From Chalara sp. BL73 (lineage: Eukaryota > Ascomycota > Leotiomycetes > Helotiales): DNA of 64,000 bases. The translations under genes and the position numbers were made by a program. Under the pieces are notes generated by a model that was not told the origin of the DNA, ran no database searches, and saw nothing but the letters and a program-made list of their open reading frames with translations. Positions 35,499 to 47,783 of this stretch are shown in pieces (positions within the stretch are counted from its first letter, which is position 1; every line of letters begins with the position of its first letter). The DNA lies in assembly GCA_918026815.1 (NCBI GenBank), contig CAKJVC010000182.1:744001-808000 (forward strand), in the 5' to 3' direction.

Positions 35499-38297
35499 TC
35501 ATACCACAACCCTCTCCAACGAGTACTTGGGTACCTTCTTACTTTTCAAATGCCCGATGTCTCTCCGTGTCCGTCTGTACACCTCTCCCCCGGCCCCAAC
35601 CTTAAGTAGCGAAATGTTCTGGTCAGCTTTGAGGCCGAAAGGTAGCATTTTGCCAGCCTCGTCGACAAACGGAACGAGCACTGGCTTTCTGTGTCGTGCC
35701 TTTCTCTTCTTTCCGGATGCGGTTGGTGGAGCCGCCTTTACAGCTGGAGACAATACTTGTTGCACCGAGTCTCCATATCGCACCATTTCCGAGATGATAC
35801 CCTTCAGATAGGCTGCCTCTTCAATTGCTTCCAGCGCAGCACTAACTTCAGATTTGAGGCTTGTGATGAGATCCTCTGCCTCGAACGCATCACCTTTAAA
35901 CAAACTAACATTTCCTGTGATCCATCCACCAGCTCCAATAGCGTCAACACAATTGTGCAGCAGGCTGGCAATGATGATAATTGAATTGTTTGACATCTCA
36001 GCCTCATCATCGAGCCCATCTGATTGTAAGTCGTCCAGGTATCTCGAGGTCCATGCCCCTTCTCGCATCTCAAGGCGTAGCTGGTAGATCAGTGACACGA
36101 TCTGCTCATTCGTAAATATCGTTTGAAGCGCGTAAACAGTGTCGCTTGTAGGGCATGTGTAGAGTTTTGAGAGTGCGAGATGTAGCATTTCTCCCCTGAC
36201 CCCAAATCCTGCCCCAAGTTGATACTCTATCAGTGCCAAATCATCTTCCACTTCTTCCTCTAAGTGGTTCACGTCGACTTCCAAACTATCCACTGCTGCC
36301 CCATTTCCATTAGTGAGGAGCTGTCGCTGAACAATAGTGTTTTCACCGAATAATTCTAGGCTGTCCATCACTTTTTGAATCGCCGTGACAAGTTCCGATG
36401 CATTGAGATAGGTTTTGGAAATGAGAATGCGTAGGAAATCCAGGCTTGGATCCAGCTCATTAATGGCATTGACCAACTCGCCCGAAGGAAGAGCATCCAG
36501 GGCTGATTCTCTGATATTCATTCTAAGAGCAGATTCAATGTTTGCGATAGTCATATGCCCAGTCTTCAATAACCACATAAAGGTATTAGGCGGGTAGAAC
36601 TGAACCCTTAATTGGTGCTGGGCCTCATCTGTCTTAGTCCAGCTATAGATTTTGCTCAGCCCATATATAATCCAACGTTTGTCAACATCCAAAGGAGATA
36701 AGCTTGGTTTGGTATCAGCATCTGACGTGGCTGTCCAATTCTCATCTTTCTCGCCCAAATTCCTAGCTATTAGCTTATCGAACGATTCAGGGTTACCGTC
36801 GTTAAAAGCCGCATCCAGGTCCTTCACCCGTTCACTAAGTGACGCCTCCGACTCTCCAATAGATCCTGGAAGGTAGTATGTCATTGTGTTCAATCCCACA
36901 CGAGGTGCAGCATCTTTCTTGGGGTCTGTTGTCACTGGTCTAAGTTGATCTTGCGTAGAACAGCCGATTGAATCTATTAGAAGTCCTGTGGCTCGATGCT
37001 TCCCTTCGATCTGGATTGCGACGAGCTCGTTATCTGAGATGGCAACGGCTATATTAAGCTTAGGGAAATAGGAGACAAGTTTGCATATACCCTTCGCTCC
37101 TCTATCATCGAGATGGACAGATCCAATGATAGACCTGTATTTGGGATTGAAGACGCTGACGAACTTTTCTGCTGAGACCATGATAGAAGTAGTTGACAAC
37201 CTCTGAAATGAATTGGCCCCTGGGACATTAATCGCAGAAACCTCTCTAGGTGTCGATTCTGACAGATCGAAAGTTATCACAGTATCTCTTATGAGTTGCT
37301 GAATTGTTCCAGATGAGGCTTGTAGGCTGAAAATGGCAGCATCCTCAAATTCATGTCCTCTCGGCGGCGGCAAAATAGTTGTAAGTAGACTTTTGACAGA
37401 ACGTCTCGAGTTAGGGATAGTATTCGTTGTTTTGCCAGGGAGAGCGACAATGTGAGCTGTTCTGATTGATGATGACTTTCCAGATTTGAGCAGGATGAAG
37501 AGCACATGCGGATTAAAGCCATCCTCTGTGATCTCCGTGCTCCCATTACTTTCTTCACTATTATCCGAAAACAATGCAAAAATATCTTCCCGACCTTTCA
37601 AAATACCTTGACTTGCTGCAAATGCGTTGGTCAACTGTGCAAACTCCACCTGGACATTCTTCAAAGATATAGCAGTATCTTGGCCAAGGGCGCTCGCGGG
37701 AGAAATCCATTTTTCTTGCAAGTTATTTCCATCTAAGCACTGTACCTCTCCATCTCTCTTGACAAGCAAAATGTCCAAATTCTCTGTAGTGGTTTCTGTT
37801 CCCTGCGAGATTGGTACAAGTCCTATGTACACCACAGGTGCTTGGGAACCAGATAGCTTGTGGGTTTCAGAAAACGATTGTGCGGCTTGCTTATTTCCAG
37901 TAGACTCATAAAACAGAGTAATCTGAGCTTGCGGCTGTATAGTTGATACGTAAGTTCTGCGTTCGACCTTGTTTTTGGAAATGCGAGTTCGAGTAGAGGT
38001 CGGTGGGCAGGTGAACGAAGTTTGTGGTGGTAGTGCATATGAAGTGAGTAATCTTGATGAGGAGATCTGGAGCCTGTTAGAATCTATCTATGTCCCTATT
38101 TCTCGGGAAAGGTAACTCGCATCGTATAAGTTGACACCCTCGCCATCGATCCCTATTGCTAACTCTGATCTTTTTCTCTTCTTCGATCCTAAAGCCCCAC
38201 CATGGACGTCCCCAACCACATATCGTCCACTCGACTGGTCAATTGGTCGTGGTAGAGTGGCTACAGAGTATGGCTTCTGCAGAGCGAACCTCGACAT
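35499..38297 (-). CDS. UTP8: U3 small nucleolar RNA-associated protein Utp8-like
   Basis: Exon 2 runs 38066-35499; exon 1 runs 38297-38121. Together they give 914 residues, in the range of the fungal Utp8 family. The N-terminus reads MSRFALQKPYSVATLPRPID and, across the junction, VNLYDISSSRLLTSYALPPQTSF (VNLYD from exon 1, ISSSRLLTSYALPPQTSF from exon 2), typical of this family. A beta-propeller-like N-terminal half is followed by a helical C-terminus and a basic motif (ASGKKRKARHRKP) near the end, suited to nucleolar targeting. The protein is part of the t-UTP/UTP-A complex acting in early ribosome assembly; yeast Utp8 also affects tRNA export. The best junction uses a GC-AG intron of 54 bases (GCGAGT...CTAACAGGCTCCAG). 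The start at 38297 is preferred over an in-frame ATG at 38342 because it begins the conserved block. Confidence 0.82.
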
Positions 38298-39107
38298 GAT
38301 TGCCCGCTGTTGTGTTCTGTACTGTGCAAAGATGCGAAGCAATACCGTTCTGCTTCATAAAATCCCAAGCAAAAAAATAACTTTTGCAGAGCAGCAGGGA
38401 ATCTCGGGAAAATAGTCCGCCCGATCCGCATTGGACTTGGCCAGCTTATAGGTTAGCTGTACTGTTTGCTCAAGTTGTTGTAGATTATGACCATGTAAAT
38501 GGTTTTTCATGATGGCTACTTACCTATATTGGGACTTATACACTTATTCTTCCTGACCTATTTAATTTCAGATATTGAGATACAGTACAGTTGTCCAGTG
38601 CTGTGTGATACAGAAGTTCATTGCGTAGTACCGAATAATCCCTGCGAGGCGGCCGCATGTAATAAAGTGATCCACGAACGACGCGCTTCGGACGCGACGG
38701 TCAAAATCCTATCATTTCAGAACGATTTCATAAGCCAACACTGCTAGATTTTGGGAAATGTTTGATGCTCGAATTAGCACAATTCAACTCATTAACTACT
38801 TCCTGGTTTTATTTGGTCCTTCTAACCCACAACTTGGTCATACTGGTTTTTTTTCGACCGCTAGCAATAACTTCTCGTCATGATTTAACGTTACGCCTCA
38901 ATTTGAATGCCTTTCACATTACCATCTCATCCTACCTACCGGACCTCCTTCTGTATTGCCTAGTGTGTTTTTAAAGAGAAATTAGTCTCTCGAATCTAGC
39001 CTCATGAGTACGAGATATATCAATTTCGTTACGATCAGCATCTGATCACTACACTCTTTCCTGACAGGACGATTCGCATTTTACACAGCGCGTGTAAAGT
39101 GAAGTCC
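38298..39107. promoter_or_regulatory. divergent UTP8/ELG1 intergenic region
   Basis: About 810 bases between two divergently transcribed housekeeping genes. Open frames at 38499-38747 and 38762-38974 are AT-rich and look non-coding. It should carry both promoters; no specific site is named. Confidence 0.4.
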
Positions 39108-42100
39108 ATGGCAGTTCTGATGCCAAAAACTATGGGCGCCTTGAACGAGGTCCATAAACCAGTATATCCGCTCTTTCAAAAACCGTCCAGTGAGTCGCCT
39201 CGCAATATCTATCCAATCCCCTCGCTGATTGAAATTGACTAAAAATTATCTTCCAGAACAAGATACTGGCTTGATGCAAGATGTTGAGGCTTTAACCAAT
39301 CCCTCAACAATACCCGAAGGGCATCCGCAGAAGGCAAATAAAGGAAGGTCACCCAAGGAAGTTGATGTTGACACGGAGAGCAAAATATCATCGAACCCAA
39401 ACAAGAAATATGGTCATTCATATGAATCCGAAGATGTCGATGATGGTAGGGCAGACTTAATCGAGGTGGACCTGAACGCTGGCCGAAGGAAACGACGGAA
39501 AACCACCTCACCAGAAAGTAAGGTACGGTTAGATAATGGCCTAGGAAGTCACCTTTCATCACCATCAGCGCCTAGGACACGAGAAATAATTGCATCAGAT
39601 AATGCATCCCTTGGCTCTGTGCAGCACAAATACGTAGGAAATCAAATTGAAGGGAGTGGTGTAAGGGCTTTGGGAGAAGGACAAGGATCTCGAGAACCTG
39701 AAATACTCGCCAGATCTCTTAACAAGGTCACTCTGGAGCGGGAAAACGAGAAACCAAGTTCTGCCCAGCCAGAGGTATCAATCCCTCTGGAGTCTGTCTA
39801 TGGGCAATATCATCCAGAGAAACTTAGTGCTGCTGCATTACAAAAAGCTAACACTGGTGACAAACCACAAAAGGTGCTGCATTTCAACCTCAAAAGTGGC
39901 ACTTTAGGCTCCCCTCCGTCAAAGAAAACAGCTAGAGCGAAATGCGGCGGAAAGCAGCGCGCTGGAAGACCGCCGAAAGAACCCAAGACAAGGATTGTGA
40001 TCTTCAGGTATGGTGATGGTCATGCCCTGCCACTAGACATCGGACAGAAGATTGAGGCCATTCTCAACGGCACACGCAATGCGGCGTCTCCCTGCAATAA
40101 GACGATAGAGCTTCCTAAAATTCCAATAAGCACCAGAGTTGTGGGCATAGGTCCAGCTAGTGCTCCCCACCCATTCTTTCTCCTTAAAGCTGGAACGAAA
40201 AAAATCCAAGAGAGGGTACCCAAAAATATGTCTTCCTTAGATCAGGAAGACTCGTACGATTCAGCCGGCGGACAGTCTACTCCAGGTTATCCTAAAACAC
40301 AAGTCAGGAGATCTCTGTCAGTGATGCGTAGTGGTCCCACTAAAGACGCCATAGCCAGACCAAATTCCATGGGCTACCCTAAAAATCCAAATGGTGCTTC
40401 AATGTTCGCTGGATTTGGGAATACTGCGAGGACCCTTAGATTCCCAGGCGCCATTGAACCCGCTTGGCCGTTTAAAGGAATGGTGCATGTTCGAGGGAAC
40501 GATAGCCAGGATATTGATGCACCTGAGCTTGTTATATCCAATTCGAGAATTGACCCAAGAAAGAAATCAAAATACGCTGCTACAGAAGTACGACGGGGTG
40601 AAAACATCATCAGCGTACTAGCCACAGATCTATCCATTAAACAAGTGGTCAAGAATATTCAGGAGATCAATCTTGACGACTATCCCCCCCTCCCGTCCTG
40701 TTTACGAAAACCAATCAAGCACTTCAAAACTGGAGCAAGCCTACAAAGAATGGTGTGCAAAGAGTTACGTACTATATCGCAATCGTGGGACACAGAATAT
40801 ACAACAGATTCGGACGAAAATCCAGTTCACAACGACGAACGAAAGCCTTCCAAACTTAATCCAGTACTGGTTAAACTTTTCAAGACAATCGGAACCACAT
40901 TGTCTGCTTTTGATAAATATGAATGCGAGACACAGCTGTGGCCCCAGAAATATGCTCCCGTGGCTGCTTTGGATGTATTACACAATTCGCGAGAGTCCCA
41001 GATCTTGAAAGAATGGTTGCAGAAACTAACAGTGATGTCTGTCGAGAGCACCTCAACTGAGAAAATGGCGGACCGTTCATTGAAACACGCAGGCTCACTG
41101 AAGCAAGATGCTGCTGGGAAACGCAAGCGGAAATCGAAGAAGCTAGACGATTTTATAGTTTCCGATGGTGAAGAAGAGGACTGGATGGACGAAGTGTCAG
41201 ATCGCGATGATGGGTCACTGCCCAGTGGAAGCCAGCCTTTCGCGAAAAAGACAGTTATCAGAACCAGTGACGCTACGAAAGGTGATGGTGGGAAGCTTGC
41301 AAATGGGGTCGTCATCAGTGGGCCGCATGGTTGTGGAAAAACTGCAGCAGTTTATGCTATTGCCAAAGAACTCGGCTTCGAAGTGTTTGAGATCAACCCT
41401 GGCAGTCGACGTAGCGGGAAGGATATTATCGACAGAGTAGGCGACATGACCCGCAATCACTTGGTTCATGGAGCGAACAAACAGAAAATTGAAACAGTCG
41501 ATATGGACATTCAACGAATTGACGATGCTTTAAACGAGGACCTAAAAAGTGGCAGGCAAGGCACTATGAATTCCTTCTTCAAACCGAAACCCAAGCTCCC
41601 TCAACCTGTCATGTCGAATGAAAAAGAGGCGACATCAGACATAACACTGAAGGTTCCTGCGAAGTCCGCACAAAAGCAGTCGTTAATATTGCTCGAAGAA
41701 ATTGACATTCTGTATGAAGAGGATAAGAACTTTTGGACAACAGTTATGACGATGATGATTGAGTCCAAACGTCCAATTATCATGACATGTACTGACGAGT
41801 CAGCTGTTCCACTAGATGCGCTGTCTCTACATGCCATTCTTCGATTTTCTGCTCCAACAATTGATATCGCTGCCGATTACTTGCTTCTTGTGGCTGCTAA
41901 CGAGGGGCATTTGATTCGTCGCGAAGCTGTGGAAACGTTATATGAGAGCCGGAATATGGATCTTCGTGCTTCAATGACGGAGCTCAATTACTGGTGCCAA
42001 TTCGGCGTTGGGAATGAAAGAGGAGGAGTCGACTGGTTCTACTCACGCTGGCCAATGGGTAGCGATGTCGATGAAGCTGGGAACACCATTCGCGTCATTA

Positions 42101-43089
42101 GTGAAGAGACTTATAGGCCAGGCATGGGTTGGCTATCTCAAGATTTCTTGAACAGTGAAGAGAATTACCTGGACATTGAGGAAGAGATGCTGCTCGAATC
42201 AAAAGTTGGTTGGGAATTGGATAGCAGTGATTGGCACAGGATGATCAATTTTACTGACTGGGCCAATACGACGTCATCCGAGTCAAAACGAAAGGAAGAT
42301 AAAATGGCCTCGTTGGCTATATATGACGATTTTGCCCAAGCAATGAGCGACAGCGATATATGCTCCGGTTCCACTTTTGCCCCAGAGAACAAAATGATAC
42401 TTGATGCTAGTCTTCCTGCGTTAACACCGAAAGCACGCGAAGACTATATTCTATCCCGTGAGGTGCTAGATGTTACGCCGCTCGATAGTTTTGAAATCGG
42501 CAACGTCACTAGGAATATTTCCATATGGATCAGATCCCGAGCGAGGTATCTGCTACAACTCGATCAGCATGCAAAATACGGGTCCAAGATATCAGCACCA
42601 TTACAAAGACCAGATGAGGCACACATTAATAGTCTCATCCGCAAAAAAACTTATATCACTGGATCAGCCGTTACAAGGCAAGACTTCAGCTTAGCCTTCG
42701 ATCCCATCTCCGAGCCAGAGAAGAAGTATGCCTGGAGTCAAGGGTCTGCGCTTGAGCTGTCATCTTTCGACCGCTCGCTAAACCTCATAGCACTAGATAT
42801 AGCACCCTACGTCCGATCCATCGTATCCTATGATTCTCGTCTACAAGATGAGCGGCTTCGATTGAGCAACTTGCTCAGCGAAGGTGGCAAAAAAGGCAAG
42901 AGAATGCGAACCACAAGAGCTGCCATGTCTGCCCTGGAAGGCGGCGCAAGGGGCACAACCAGGAAAGAGAAATACTTTGGAGCGCCAACGCTTAACCCCT
43001 ACCTAGTGCTCAAAACAGGGTTGCGGAGCTGGCTCGAGGCTGCGGAGAAGGGGATAGAGAAGGACCATGATTTTGAGAGTGATGGGTAG
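39108..43089 (+). CDS. ELG1: ELG1/ATAD5-like clamp-unloader large subunit (AAA+ ATPase)
   Basis: Two exons, 39108-39189 and 39257-43089, with a 67-base intron give 1304 residues. The first about 500 residues are low-complexity with basic patches. An RFC-like AAA+ module follows: PQKYAPVAALDVLHNSRES near 600, Walker A GPHGCGKT at 716-723, Walker B-type LILLEEIDIL near 837-846 with Glu-Glu as in ATAD5, and a helical C-terminal half. A PIP-type box, QGTMNSFF, lies at 795-802 between Walker A and B. Elg1 replaces Rfc1 in an RFC-like complex with Rfc2-5 and unloads PCNA from DNA after replication, acting in the nucleus. Loss leads to genome instability and long telomeres in yeast. The frame is clean throughout, and length and order fit filamentous-fungal members. 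Confidence 0.88.
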
Positions 43090-43348
43090 GGCTTGCGGTT
43101 GGCTTTATGATCTTGAAATGGTGTATGATATACTTGCATGAAAATGGTTGCATAGCGTTGAACTAGCATAGAGAAATGACATCGCATTATCTAACATCTG
43201 ACCTATCTACCAGGAAACTCTCAGCTTTTTCTGTTCTGATGCCCAAATGGGAAAATGCACACACTTCAGCTATTCTCTTGCACATCACACTCGCAATGTT
43301 GTGATGATGTTCACGTCAATCTGACGGCCACCTACTAAGTTCCCTGCC

Positions 43349-45155
43349 TTACTTCCGTGCAATAGCTTGCGGATTGCTAAAGACCGAGTTCGGATCATAC
43401 GTCTTCTTAATCGCGGCCAACTTATCGTAATGGCTTAACCACTATCAATCACATTAGCACTAATTCCTACAGTCCCGCCTCATGCCTTCTCCCTCTCCCT
43501 CCTTCTCGCACTTCCCCTTAGCTCAACGAGAGATACTCACATAATGCGTATGCGCCTCTTCCGCATTCAATGTCGTATCCGCATAATTGATATACATCCC
43601 AAACGGCGAATACTTTGTATCCTTCATCGTATCCGTGATGGTCGCCACCCAGCCGTTCAAGAAGTCGAAGCCATCAGCGGGGTAGGTCTCAGAAGTGCGG
43701 TCGTAGAACTCGTATTTAAGGAGGGCGCTGCGGTGCGCGTAGGAGGTTTCGTCGGCCGGGACGCGGGTGATGGCGCTGTGCGGCCCGCCATGGATGTCGA
43801 TTGTAACATACCAGTCCTGTGGGGAGGTTAGTGGGAGGAGGGGAAATGGGAATGAAAGAGGAGTTACGCGGTCGATGTAGGATTTTGCTACTCTGGTCCA
43901 GTAGGACCAGAATGCCGTGATTGCCGCCTCGTCAACGGAGATGGTCATAAGACTTTTTGCGAACTGAACTATCCATTAGTCAGTTCTCTTTATACTTATA
44001 TATATATATATATGTATAGATATATACTCACGAAAGTCTCATGCTATCAAAACGTCAGTTATGATGCCTCAATTCAGTTTGTGGTTATGTACTTACATTG
44101 TCATAGTCGATTGGTTGTGTCAATGGATCATAGGCATAAACCTTTAGTGTATCAAGCCAGCTTCTGGTGCTTATGCTAGTACTTCTCGGTGTCCCTAGTT
44201 TCGCTAATACAGGCGCAAATGCCACCTTGAATTCGGCTTGACTTCCATAGTACACGCCAATCACACTGATCGAGTATGGGTTCACAAATAACCTCAAGTT
44301 CAATTCCAGGGGAGCAGTAGTATTTGCGTAATCTTGCAGCACTGCAAATCCATTACGAGCTTGAGTTTCGTTCCAGTTGAAGCCGTATGAGAAAACAGTA
44401 TTGTTCTCCGGGGCCTTGTAGGTTTGGAACTTGAGAGATGTGACAATTCCATAAGAGGACCCAGCACCACGGAGAGCCCAGAAGAGGTCCGAATTTAATG
44501 CTTTGGATGTTGTGGCTAAAGAGCCATTGGCAAGGACTAAGTCTGCTGATATGAGGTTGTCAAGAGCCAGACCATGGGTGTGTGATGAGTATCCATATCC
44601 TCCATGCAGAACATGCCCACCAATTCCGACACTTTTAGATTTCATCAGTTAGATATCTCGCTGAGGAGTTACAATAACTTACCCTGGACATGTTCCATGA
44701 CTTATTGCCGCACTTCCCTGAGCATAAAGAGCCTGCGCAACATTTCCTAGCCGACTACCAGGGCTGATTGTTGCAATTCCCGTTGAGTTGTCTAATGCAA
44801 CTGTGTTCCAGTACTTCATATCCACCATCAAATGGCCATCTTCTCCTCCAAGACCGTGAGAAGCATAACTATGGCCCCCTGACTTGGGAGACACTGTGAT
44901 ACCCAGCTTGACTCCACAAGCTACTGCAGCTTGCACCTGCGCAGTTGTTGTTGGGACCGCAACAGCAACAGGTGTAAATGGAAGCCGCAAATTAAATGGC
45001 TTGATAGCTTGAGTGAAATCTGCTGTACCCGGCAGGACTTGAGGAACACTTGAAGCATCTAAGCAGTCAGTAATGTCAGATCTGGCTACTCTTGCGTTAG
45101 GAATAGCATGTGTAGCAGCTGCCAGGAAGAGCTGTAATGCCATGGATTTGTACAT
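43349..45155 (-). CDS. secreted FAD-linked oxidase (berberine-bridge/glucooligosaccharide-oxidase-like, AA7-type)
   Basis: Six exons: 45155-44683, 44631-44097, 44043-44032, 43963-43868, 43816-43541 and 43441-43349. The sum is 494 residues. The third exon is only 12 bases (four codons, His-Glu-Thr-Phe), but without it the frame does not close. A short hydrophobic leader (MALQLFLAAATHAIP) suggests secretion. The FAD domain shows PKSGGHSYASHG, whose His is the expected flavin-linkage residue, and HGTCPGVGIGGHVLHGGYGY, whose Cys would make the flavin bicovalent as in glucooligosaccharide oxidases. The end (HYDKLAAIKKTYDPNSVF) is the family C-terminus. It probably oxidises the C1 hydroxyl of sugars to lactones with release of hydrogen peroxide. 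It diverges from a lactonase-like gene. In-frame ATGs at 45194, 45155 and 45143 are all possible starts. Confidence 0.83.
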
Positions 45156-45911
45156 CTTCCGGGAATATATGTCCGATATAAAGGAGTTGGGCAAGGTTCA
45201 GTACAGACAGGAGAAGCGGGAGATCCAGAATTTATTGACTCTGCCGCTTGCAAACATCAAATGGAGGGCAGATAGTACAGCCTTACACTCCCGCGTACTT
45301 ACAAGGGTTATCAGTGAACAACATTTCGAATTTGGCGGGTAATAGTTATCTACGCAACTTGGAGAATCAATGAGCCGACAATCCCTCGAATTCATTTCGT
45401 TGTATATGAAAAGTAAATTTGAACTGCACCTCTTGGGAGCATGTAGTCATGCTTATCCTTCCTTTGAAGTCCAATACTGATATCAAAAACTTTCTGACTG
45501 GCCAAGAATTATTCGGAAGGCTTCGGCCCGGCGGAGAACACAAGAATACAAGCATTATATATGAAGAATTTCACCTCACTCCGTGCTTGGGTTTGCCAAG
45601 AACTACCGACGATTCCGGTGCCTATTCAGGACGTACTTGAACCGCCTGAATAGACCTTAGCCTAATAACCTCCCACGTCATTGATCAACGAAAGTTACAC
45701 CCAGGAACTATTCTGCTTATCATGTGCTCTTATAAAGACGATGAGTGTATATAAGTCCCCATCTCCATGATTCAGCATAAAGCCACTTGAAACTGGTAAA
45801 TGGAAACTTGCCACAAGTAGCGTGTTTTGATGTGATTGCCACCCCATAAGATAGCTCATCATGCCAGAATCTGCTGATGAATTGATCTTACCTTTCACTG
45901 CGTAGCTCAAA
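45156..45911. promoter_or_regulatory. divergent oxidase/lactonase intergenic region
   Basis: About 750 bases between the oxidase (minus) and the lactonase-like gene (plus). Only short open frames without features are present; it is a candidate shared promoter. Confidence 0.4.
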
Positions 45912-47102
45912 ATGTTGATAATGGGCCATTTCAATGTTGTCCTCGGCATATTTCTCGGATTCTTGAAGGCAAGCAACTGTGCTAATATTTTCGTATCCCA
46001 TTACAGCGGCACTGTGAATACTTTAACTTTCAGCCCAGCAACGAGCTCCTTGACTTTGAACAGTTCTCTGAGAATTGGAGGACAACCCAGTTGGCTACAC
46101 TGGGACTTGGCCAGCCGAACGTTATATGCTCCAGACGAGACATCTTTTGGGAGCGGCTCCCTGACAGCTGTATCCGCTGCAAATGATGGAAAGCTCTCAC
46201 AAATCGGGAAGTCGACTGCACCTCTTGGTGGTATTGCGTGTGTGTTGTACGGAGGAGGGTATATTGCGGTAGCCCATTAGTAGGTCGGAGTCTTCCTCAG
46301 AAAAAGTCAGTGTTTTACGTATTTTAGCCAAACTTCAACCATTTCGACTTTCAAGCTTCCTCTATCATCGTCTCCTTCGGTACAGCAGACATTTTCCTTG
46401 AAGATGTCTGGCCCAGGAACTATCCCGTCGCGACAAGATGCGCCACATCCTCATCAGACATTTGTTGATCCCACAGGCGCCTTCATTTTGGTCCCTGACT
46501 TAGGTGCAGACCTGATTCGGATCTATGCGATTGGTACTGGGGGAGAGTTGACGACTTGTGAGAGTTATGTCGAAGTTGGCGGCACTGGTCCCCGACATGG
46601 TGCTTTCAGTGGAGATGGCAAGATCCTGTACATCGCAAATGAGCTCGCAAATACTGTTCACGCTTTTACTTTCGCATACACCAATAGATGCATGAGCCTC
46701 AACAGGTTCCAAACGTTAACCACATTTCCAAATAACAGTACCGCTCCAAAGGGGAACAAAGTTGGTGAGATTCATGTTAAGGACAACTTTCTCTATGTCT
46801 CAAACCGAAGAGATTTATCATTTTCGCCAAACGACTCAATTGCATCTTTCTCACTAGATTCTGCAGGAAAGATGACGTTTATAGACATTACTTCATCTGG
46901 AGGGACATATCCACGCACATTTGATGTCTCAAAGGCAGGAGACTTCGTTGTCATTGGGGATCAAACGACAGCCAACGTGGTAGTGGTGAAACGCGATCCT
47001 ACAAGTGGAAAGCTCGGCCCACAACTTGCGAGCTTGAGGGTTGGGACCACAGGTACGGCAGAGAGTGATAACGGGCTGAGTGCGGTACTCTTCGACCAGT
47101 AG
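45912..47102 (+). CDS. secreted seven-bladed propeller lactonase-like protein (6-phosphogluconolactonase/carboxymuconate cyclase family)
   Basis: Two exons, 45912-46279 and 46328-47102, joined over a 48-base intron give 380 residues. The N-terminus (MGHFNVVLGIFLGFLKASNC) is a likely signal peptide. Repeated blade motifs follow: PSWLHWDLASRTLYAPDE, DAPHPHQTFVDPTGAFILVP with the conserved His pair, GTGPRHGAFSGDGKILYIAN, LYVSNRRD and GTYPRTFDVSKAGDFVVIGD. This pattern fits the YbhE/Lactonase_7 beta-propeller family. The likely role is hydrolysis of a sugar lactone or a related ring-opening or cyclising step outside the cell. Its divergent neighbour is an FAD sugar oxidase that would make a lactone, which supports this. 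Confidence 0.83.
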
Positions 47103-47783
47103 ACCATATTCAACTGAGAATCAAAATACGGGTCCAGACATATTGCCCAGGATTCTTTGATTGCGCTGCGTATCTTTGTGTGGCAGCAGCAGTACCTTGT
47201 ACTAGAACGTGTCAACTAACAATTGCTCTTTCCTGATATATCAAATACCAAATTGTAGAATATTAAACTCCGTTAACAGCCGGTTGTTAACGAGAGCAGA
47301 AAAACTCTCAAGATGCAATACAATAGGCGAGCCCCTTTCCGAAGAGTGACCACCAGCCAAGTGGTTGATCACGTGCATAATTACCTTGATCGGCAATGGG
47401 CGCCTCGAGTCGAAAAGTTTTACATGCTGATGTGAGATTTCGCTCGCATCTTGCATTATAGTAATTGGAGCCTTGATACCTGATCGTGACGCTTTTACCA
47501 AATTTGTTCAGCTCTGTAAAGCCCTTCAAGAGGCTGAGGTGTTGATGATTGGCAAGAGATTCCACAGTAAATTAAAGTTGTCTGGGGACCCGATCACCGA
47601 CCTAATTTCATCGTGAATCTTTAGCCTTGTCATTTCCTCCACACATTCGATCCCTTTTTTTTTTGCTCCTCTATGATTAAATTCACTCTTCCCTTCTTCG
47701 CATGTCTTCCTTACCGCTTACTGCCATTCTAATCAGTCCAGGTATAAGCCATTAAACCATTACGACAAACTGGGAGCTCCATC
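47103..47783. other. spacer before the ceramide synthase
   Basis: No supported gene; a T-rich tract (TTTTTTTTTT) near 47658 lies in the leader region of the next gene. Minus-strand open frames at 47241-47565 look like chance. Confidence 0.4.

Noticed and set aside
45073..45342. Plus-strand open frame overlapping the oxidase start
   Set aside because: It is antisense to the signal peptide exon of the oxidase and shows no independent features.
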